DNA of 64,000 bases from Pontibacter vulgaris (GTDB taxonomy: Bacteria > Bacteroidota > Bacteroidia > Cytophagales > Hymenobacteraceae): positions 248,001 through 312,000 of the forward strand of contig NZ_JAJVDH010000002.1 in the NCBI RefSeq assembly GCF_022758145.1, read 5' to 3'. How positions within the stretch are numbered: the first letter of the stretch is position 1; every line of letters begins with the position of its first letter. The notes under the pieces are model-generated. The model saw only the letters and a list, made by a program, of their open reading frames with translations, was not told the origin of the DNA and searched no databases. Positions 60,401 to 64,000 of the stretch are shown here, in pieces. A program made the position numbers and the translations under genes.

Positions 60401-61252
60401 TATCAGCGCAACTTCTACGGGTTTGGCAATAACTCGAAACAGGACGCAGAGCGGGACGATAGCTTTTACCGCGTACGCTACAAGCGTCTTGGTTTAAATG
60501 CGGCACTGACAAACGATATTACCGGTTTCTTTAAATTTGGTATAGGCCCTACTTACGATCGCTTTGAAGTAGTTAACCCGAACCGGGAAAACTTCCTGGT
60601 GCAGGAAGCCCAGGCTGGCCGTCTGCAACCCGGTACTTATAATTTTGAGAAAGGCGAGTTTGAGTCGCAGCACTATGTTGGTGCAGCCGCTTTCCTGGAT
60701 ATGGATGTAATTGGCGGTGATAATGATGTAAACCCGCACATCGGCATGCGCTGGTACAGTAAATTCAGCTATAACAGGCAAACCGACGACGAGCAGCTGC
60801 ACTTTACAAGGCTAAGCTCTGAGTTTATGTTTTACCTGAGCCCGAATTTCCCGCTGCAGCTTACATGGGCTGGCCGCCTGGGTTTTGCACACAACTGGGG
60901 CGATTATCGTTTTTATCAGGCCAACACGCTAGGAGGTATGGATAACCTGCGCGGCTACCGCCGCACCAGGTTTGCAGGCCGCAGCGTGGTGTTTGCCAAT
61001 GCCGAGGCAAGGGTGCAGCTTTTCGATTTTAACCTATACTTAACGCCCGCCAAGCTGGGTGTATTAGGCTTGTTTGATGCCGGCCGCGTATACAATGACG
61101 GTATACCGCAGGAAGGCTTCTTCCGCAACTTTCATACGGGAGTAGGAGGTGGCATTTGGGCAGATTTCATGAGAAAGAACGTCGCATCTGTAACCTATGC
61201 CGTAGGCGAAGAAGATAAGCTCATTACGCTCGACTTTGGGTTCTTTTTTTAA
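57446..61252 (+). CDS. three-part outer-membrane protein: calcineurin-type phosphoesterase, kinase-like domain, Omp85-type barrel
   Basis: The 1268-residue lipoprotein (lipobox IAGC, Cys26) begins with a metallophosphoesterase domain: LIGDVG (57-62), FLGDN (91-95), GNHD (135-138), VGHH (242-245) and GHEH (324-327). Residues about 465-670 look like an atypical kinase: GGGK loop, FVLRTVDKDP, then MLIGDWDRHEGQW (621-633) and PEDRDQAFF (650-658), resembling the DRHxxN and DxD motifs of HipA/FAM20-type kinases with Gln for Asn. The C-terminus is a BamA-like barrel (LGGMDNLRGYRRTRFAGRS). The order is unusual. Function is unknown. Confidence 0.85.
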   Translation: MKKRKTLPHFILHSLRIALVIVIAGCTAKTPYYSREASTWEQRKQDTENKLLYTVFLIGDVGAPDLKQQEPSLKLMQSQLKEAGAKSATIFLGDNVYYNGLPEADKYDRDVSEKRLNEQLDIMKGYPGEKYMIPGNHDWNHSGRGGLQAVMREQNYVNSYLTEEGIVVGGDFYVPGDGCPGPYEVMISDDIVLIAIDSEWWLHPWDRPYGNNSNCGTADEADFLIKLEDIIEKNSGKDILVVGHHPLMSRGVHGGFFTLKDHIFPMTLLREWIYLPLPIIGSIYPFARKYGGILQDIPHPRYQAYVQGLLKIFDKYDNIVYAAGHEHALQYYKHNNLGHIVSGSGCKVQDVRPGGTASYVQDVKGFAKVLYYENGEAWTEFWVPEGDGSTGKVTFRTPIYAKKPRREVPLVEDNNNYADSTITLAANADYVAGSFRSKLLGEHYRKEWATKVNVPMLDMKNELGGLTPYQKGGGKQTSSLKVRNPDAREFVLRTVDKDPTLALPDYLRETAAKALLQDQMSAQHPYGALIVPKLADAAKVYHTNPKLVYIPNTPYLRQYLDEFGNTLAFLEEDPDENHEDVASLGYAENLVGTDKVLREVQQDNDFRVNEQAFARARLFDMLIGDWDRHEGQWRWKEEKGDKTKYYTPIPEDRDQAFFKADGILPWLATRKWGVRNVQNFGYDYPDIVGLNLTSLTIDRTFTSSVTRQQWVSIAEDIKANMTDAIIEEAVAQWPEQVRAISGAEIIAKLKSRRDKLPQAAAQYYEHMAKMVDVAGSDKHERFILNRLSDEQVQLTVLKITKEGELRDTLYKRTFFTNETKEIRLYGLGGQDRFEISGDVDKSILVRIIGGNNEDIVTDNSHVSGLRKHTIVYDSDTANTFTLGPEAKTKTSEHPDVNFYDRNNYKLPYIGPRLSAEYNPDDGVFLGAGVMLRTQKFRKDPYASQHILEGNYAFLTNSFNVCYTGDVRQVMGGWNLGLNALMQGPQYQRNFYGFGNNSKQDAERDDSFYRVRYKRLGLNAALTNDITGFFKFGIGPTYDRFEVVNPNRENFLVQEAQAGRLQPGTYNFEKGEFESQHYVGAAAFLDMDVIGGDNDVNPHIGMRWYSKFSYNRQTDDEQLHFTRLSSEFMFYLSPNFPLQLTWAGRLGFAHNWGDYRFYQANTLGGMDNLRGYRRTRFAGRSVVFANAEARVQLFDFNLYLTPAKLGVLGLFDAGRVYNDGIPQEGFFRNFHTGVGGGIWADFMRKNVASVTYAVGEEDKLITLDFGFFF

Positions 61253-61337
61253 GAAAACGTATAAGGGGTAAGCGCAGGAGCTGTAGTTTCAGGCTCTGTG
61301 CTTACTCTTTTAGTTACTATAACTTACCTGATAAACT

Positions 61338-62387
61338 ATGAAAAAAATATCTACCAATATATTGCTGCTTACTTTGCTGCTGATTACCTGGCACGCCACT
61401 GCCCAGACAACCGAACACCATCAGGTAGACACTGTTACATATGCTGGTCCGGGAGTAGAGGGGCAACCAAGGCCCCGTGGAATAGTCATCAAGTATGAAC
61501 GCCTCCCTGGCTTCGATATAGAGTCTGAGTCTGATGACCCCAGAATAGGAAACGGAGAAGGGCGCGTAAGACGCCACAATAAGTTCTCTGCTTCAGTCGG
61601 CGCCCCCCTGATAAACAGGCCTCAGACAAAGCTTATCATAGGCTTTAATTATGAACTGGAGGAGTTTAACTTCGAAGATATTTCAGAAACATCTTATAGC
61701 CTGTATCGCTACCTGGAAGACAAAAACCTGAAAAGTGTAGGTTTGCAGCTTGCCTACCAGCATTCTATAGATTCCCGCAAGTTTTACCTGATTCGTGCAA
61801 AGGGGGAGCTTAACGGAGATTACACCCGCGACGACATCAATATCTCGGATTACTTTAAAGGAACTATAGATCTGGCTTATGGCTGGTCGCTATCTCCTTA
61901 TTACTCTATTGGCGTTGGCGTAGAATACGGCTGGGTTTTTGGCAGACAGCGGATTTACCCTGGTATACTGTACAACCGCACCTTTAACGATAAATGGGGA
62001 GTAGAGGCTATATTCCCTGCTGCTGTTAGGGTACGACGGAATGTTGACGAAAAAACCTATTTATATGCAGGATACCGCCTGGAAGGTGGCAGCTACGATA
62101 TTTTTGCAGATGCTACAGAGCTGCAGCAATTTGGAGAGATTGAGTTACGGCGTACAGATATAAAAGGGCTGCTGCGCATGGAGCGTGAAATCTATGACTT
62201 TGTATGGTTTGCCGTGGAGGGTGGTTTCCGGCAGTATTACAGGCATAGGGTTTTCGAGGAACCAGGTGATAAAGATGAACTGATAAAAAATGATCTTGCC
62301 GGTGCGGGCTACATTGGTGTAGAGTTATACCTGGTGGCACCACGCAAATGGATGGAAAAAGGCCAAGTCAGAAAGAGACCTTTTTAA
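61338..62387 (+). CDS. DUF6268-type outer-membrane beta-barrel protein
   Basis: The 349-residue protein has signal peptide MKKISTNILLLTLLLITWHA, cut near TAQ. Many amphipathic strands follow (FSASVGAPLINRPQTKLIIG, YYSIGVGVEYGWVFGRQRIY, YAGYRLEGGSYDIF). The pattern and length resemble DUF6268 barrels of Bacteroidota, although that name is by memory. It is 85 bp downstream of the phosphoesterase fusion gene on the same strand and may be co-transcribed with it. A terminator follows at 62447. Confidence 0.75.
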   Translation: MKKISTNILLLTLLLITWHATAQTTEHHQVDTVTYAGPGVEGQPRPRGIVIKYERLPGFDIESESDDPRIGNGEGRVRRHNKFSASVGAPLINRPQTKLIIGFNYELEEFNFEDISETSYSLYRYLEDKNLKSVGLQLAYQHSIDSRKFYLIRAKGELNGDYTRDDINISDYFKGTIDLAYGWSLSPYYSIGVGVEYGWVFGRQRIYPGILYNRTFNDKWGVEAIFPAAVRVRRNVDEKTYLYAGYRLEGGSYDIFADATELQQFGEIELRRTDIKGLLRMEREIYDFVWFAVEGGFRQYYRHRVFEEPGDKDELIKNDLAGAGYIGVELYLVAPRKWMEKGQVRKRPF

Positions 62388-62446
62388 TAAAAAGCAGCGT
62401 AGCATACTGTTTTGTTCGGCCGCAAAGTATAGCCAAAATTAAGTAT

Positions 62447-62475
62447 AAAAGGCCAGCTGCAACAGCTGGCCTTTT
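62447..62475. terminator. bidirectional terminator between convergent genes
   Basis: AAAAGGCCAGCTG and CAGCTGGCCTTTT form a perfect 13-bp stem around CAA. Confidence 0.9.
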
Positions 62476-62495
62476 ATACTTTAAAGAGAGCTCGT

Positions 62496-64000
62496 TTACA
62501 CTTTCACCGGGTTCATACCTTCGGGCACCAGGCTGCGAAGATAATCGTAGGTGGCATACTGTGCGCGCACATGTGCATCAGAAGTTACATAACTGTTATC
62601 GATGTTGCGCGACTTTGTATCATCTGCCAGTTGCAGGTCTACGATGGTTCTTACCTGTTTAATAATATCTGGTTGGTAAAGCGGGAAAGCTACTTCTACA
62701 CGGCGGTTCAGGTTGCGGGTCATCCAATCGGCAGAAGCAATGTAGTATTCCTCATCGCCATTGTTGTGGAAAATGTAAACACGAGCGTGCTCCAGGTAAC
62801 GGTCTACAATACTATGCATGGTTATGTTTTCGCTAACGCCTTTTATGCCAGGCTGCAGGCAACAAATCCCTCTTACCAATAACTGAATTTTTACACCTGC
62901 CTGGCTGGCTGCATAAAGTTTCCTGATCATGCGCTCATCCTGCAAGGCGTTCAACTTTAAAATGATAGAAGCAGGCAAGCCTTTTTTTGCATTTTTTATC
63001 TCCCGGTTCACAAGTTCTACCAGGCGCTCGCGCAGCACCAGAGGAGCCATCAGCAAGTGCTTGAATTTCTTGTCGGTTTGCTGGTCTAAAAAGAAGTTGA
63101 AAACCTGCTCCACATCGCGCGTCAGCCTTTTGTCGGAGGTAAAGAGGGCATGGTCGCAGTAAATTTTGGAGGTATCTTCGTTATAGTTGCCTGTGCTTAG
63201 GTAGGCATAATTCACCAGCTTACCTCGTTCGTTGCGGGTAATCAGGCCAAGTTTAGAGTGTACTTTCAGGTCCGGCACATTAAAGATTACGTTAGCACCT
63301 GCTTTCTGCAATTTGCCTGCCCAGAAAATGTTAGACTCTTCGTCGAAGCGCGCCTGCAGCTCTACAACCACTGTTACCAGTTTGCCATTTTTGGCAGCTT
63401 TTACAAGCGATTTGGCAATAGCTGAGTCATCGGCTACACGGTACAGGGTGGCACTGATTGCTGTTACCTGCGGGTCTGTGGCAGCCTCCCTGAACAAACG
63501 CAAAACATAATCGAACGACTGGTATGGGTAATGCACAACATAATCCTGCTTTTGCATTGCCTTAAGTATACTGGGTTCTTTTTCGAGTAGCGGGTGCACC
63601 AGAGCAGGCTGTGGCTCATACTTTAATTCAGGTAGGTTAAAATCCGGGAACTGGAAAAAATCACGGAAGTTGTGGTACTTGCTGCCTTCTACCAGTTCGT
63701 CTTCAGAAATGCCCGTGTGTGCCATAAAAGCATCCAGCATACTTTGGGGTGTTTCGGGGTCATAGAGCAGTCGGGCAGGGTAGCCGGTTTCGCGCTTTTT
63801 AAGGCTTTTTTTGATCTTGGCCATCAGGTTGCCCGATACTTCTTCCTCAATGTCCAGCTCTGCATCGCGCGACACTTTCACGGCATGCGCCTCAAACTTT
63901 TTATACTCAGGAAACAGGGCCGGCAGGCAAAACCTGATCGCATCATCAATAAACATTACATAGCGCTGGTCGCCAACGGTTGGGAGTTTTATAAAGCGGC
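62496..64000 (-). CDS. ppk1: polyphosphate kinase 1, N-terminus missing at window edge
   Basis: This enzyme builds polyphosphate from ATP. The frame stays open to the right edge, with upstream residues RFIKLPTVGDQRYV preceding the internal MFIDDAIRF, so this is the C-terminal about 500 residues. Family motifs are visible: ISATLYRVADDSAIAKSLVK, VVELQARFDEESNIFWAGKL, the phospho-accepting His region DLKVHSKLGLITR, STGNYNEDTSKIYCD, and ASADWMTRNLNRRVEVAFPL. It ends DYLRSLVPEGMNPVKV. Confidence 0.97.
   Translation of the reverse strand, partial: RFIKLPTVGDQRYVMFIDDAIRFCLPALFPEYKKFEAHAVKVSRDAELDIEEEVSGNLMAKIKKSLKKRETGYPARLLYDPETPQSMLDAFMAHTGISEDELVEGSKYHNFRDFFQFPDFNLPELKYEPQPALVHPLLEKEPSILKAMQKQDYVVHYPYQSFDYVLRLFREAATDPQVTAISATLYRVADDSAIAKSLVKAAKNGKLVTVVVELQARFDEESNIFWAGKLQKAGANVIFNVPDLKVHSKLGLITRNERGKLVNYAYLSTGNYNEDTSKIYCDHALFTSDKRLTRDVEQVFNFFLDQQTDKKFKHLLMAPLVLRERLVELVNREIKNAKKGLPASIILKLNALQDERMIRKLYAASQAGVKIQLLVRGICCLQPGIKGVSENITMHSIVDRYLEHARVYIFHNNGDEEYYIASADWMTRNLNRRVEVAFPLYQPDIIKQVRTIVDLQLADDTKSRNIDNSYVTSDAHVRAQYATYDYLRSLVPEGMNPVKV

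Noticed and set aside
1..64000. AAGTATA motifs as promoters
   Set aside because: Most copies are inside genes, in both orientations, and do not match TAnnTTTG with TTTG at the right distance.
1..64000. CRISPR array, prophage or IS transposase
   Set aside because: No regularly spaced repeats, phage structural genes or transposase domains were seen in any frame.

Overview
This 64 kb window is chromosomal DNA from a Bacteroidota bacterium, most likely order Cytophagales, family Hymenobacteraceae (Pontibacter-like). The reasons are: promoters of the TTTG / TAnnTTTG type; few clear Shine-Dalgarno sites; a type IX secretion sorting domain; the L28 - L33 - DUF4295 - FtsY - RimO gene order; the bacillithiol gene bshC; and many families mostly seen in this phylum (DUF4403, DUF6503, DUF6992, DUF6268, BT_3928, DUF3891, DUF5706). 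The genus is inferred from general resemblance and was not tested. The window is mostly core housekeeping DNA. I see no prophage, CRISPR array or classical transposon.

Layout. 1-5.7 kb: ornithine aminotransferase (cut by the left edge), ribosomal proteins L28 and L33, DUF4295, the SRP receptor FtsY, a lipoprotein and RimO. 5.6-6.1 kb: a DUF559 nuclease gene between inverted G/C-rich hairpin repeats, with a solo copy of the repeat at 26.6 kb. 6.1-19 kb: PH-domain protein, BshC, 5-formyl-THF cyclo-ligase, an anchored endonuclease/phosphatase-fold protein, MnmD, a thioesterase, RlmN, a beta-barrel protein, a BrkB-type membrane protein, and envelope proteins of DUF families. 19.0-19.8 kb: gene-free DNA packed with hairpins and dispersed repeats. 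19.8-23.5 kb: threonine-to-glycine enzymes (threonine dehydrogenase type epimerase and Kbl), transcribed divergently around a gene for a Pro/Ala-rich repeat protein. 24-26.4 kb: diadenylate cyclase CdaA, dihydropteroate synthase FolP and DUF1599. 26.6-34.2 kb: BT_3928/DoxX protein, an orphan peptide-ABC permease, shikimate kinase, a fatty-acid hydroxylase-type protein, tRNA-Asn, 3-hydroxyacyl-CoA dehydrogenase and PheS.

34.4-37.1 kb is a LiaF-like / LytS-type kinase / LytTR regulator module. 37.3-44.2 kb is a TetR-regulated RND efflux operon (TolC, HlyD, RND pump) ending in an acyl-carrier-like protein that lacks the serine of the DSL motif. 44-50 kb holds a YgjP-type metallopeptidase, a YkvA protein, an NlpC/P60 hydrolase, a DJ-1/PfpI protein and beta-barrels, then a 472 bp gap with three DnaA-box-like sites. 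50-54.6 kb: a histone-deacetylase-fold enzyme and a type III polyketide synthase, methyltransferase and FAD oxidoreductase group. 54.7-64 kb: a protein that is almost only a type IX sorting domain, tRNA-Arg, an HD-phosphohydrolase fused to a Pycsar-type membrane effector, a 1268-residue phosphoesterase / kinase-like / outer-membrane-barrel fusion, a second barrel, and polyphosphate kinase cut by the right edge.

Throughout, coding and non-coding DNA alike is studded with AAGTATA and its complement TATACTT, far more often than base composition predicts. The best candidates for something undescribed are this iterated motif, the repeat-flanked DUF559 unit, the HD-Pycsar effector fusion, the phosphoesterase-kinase-barrel fusion, and the serine-less carrier protein in the efflux operon.
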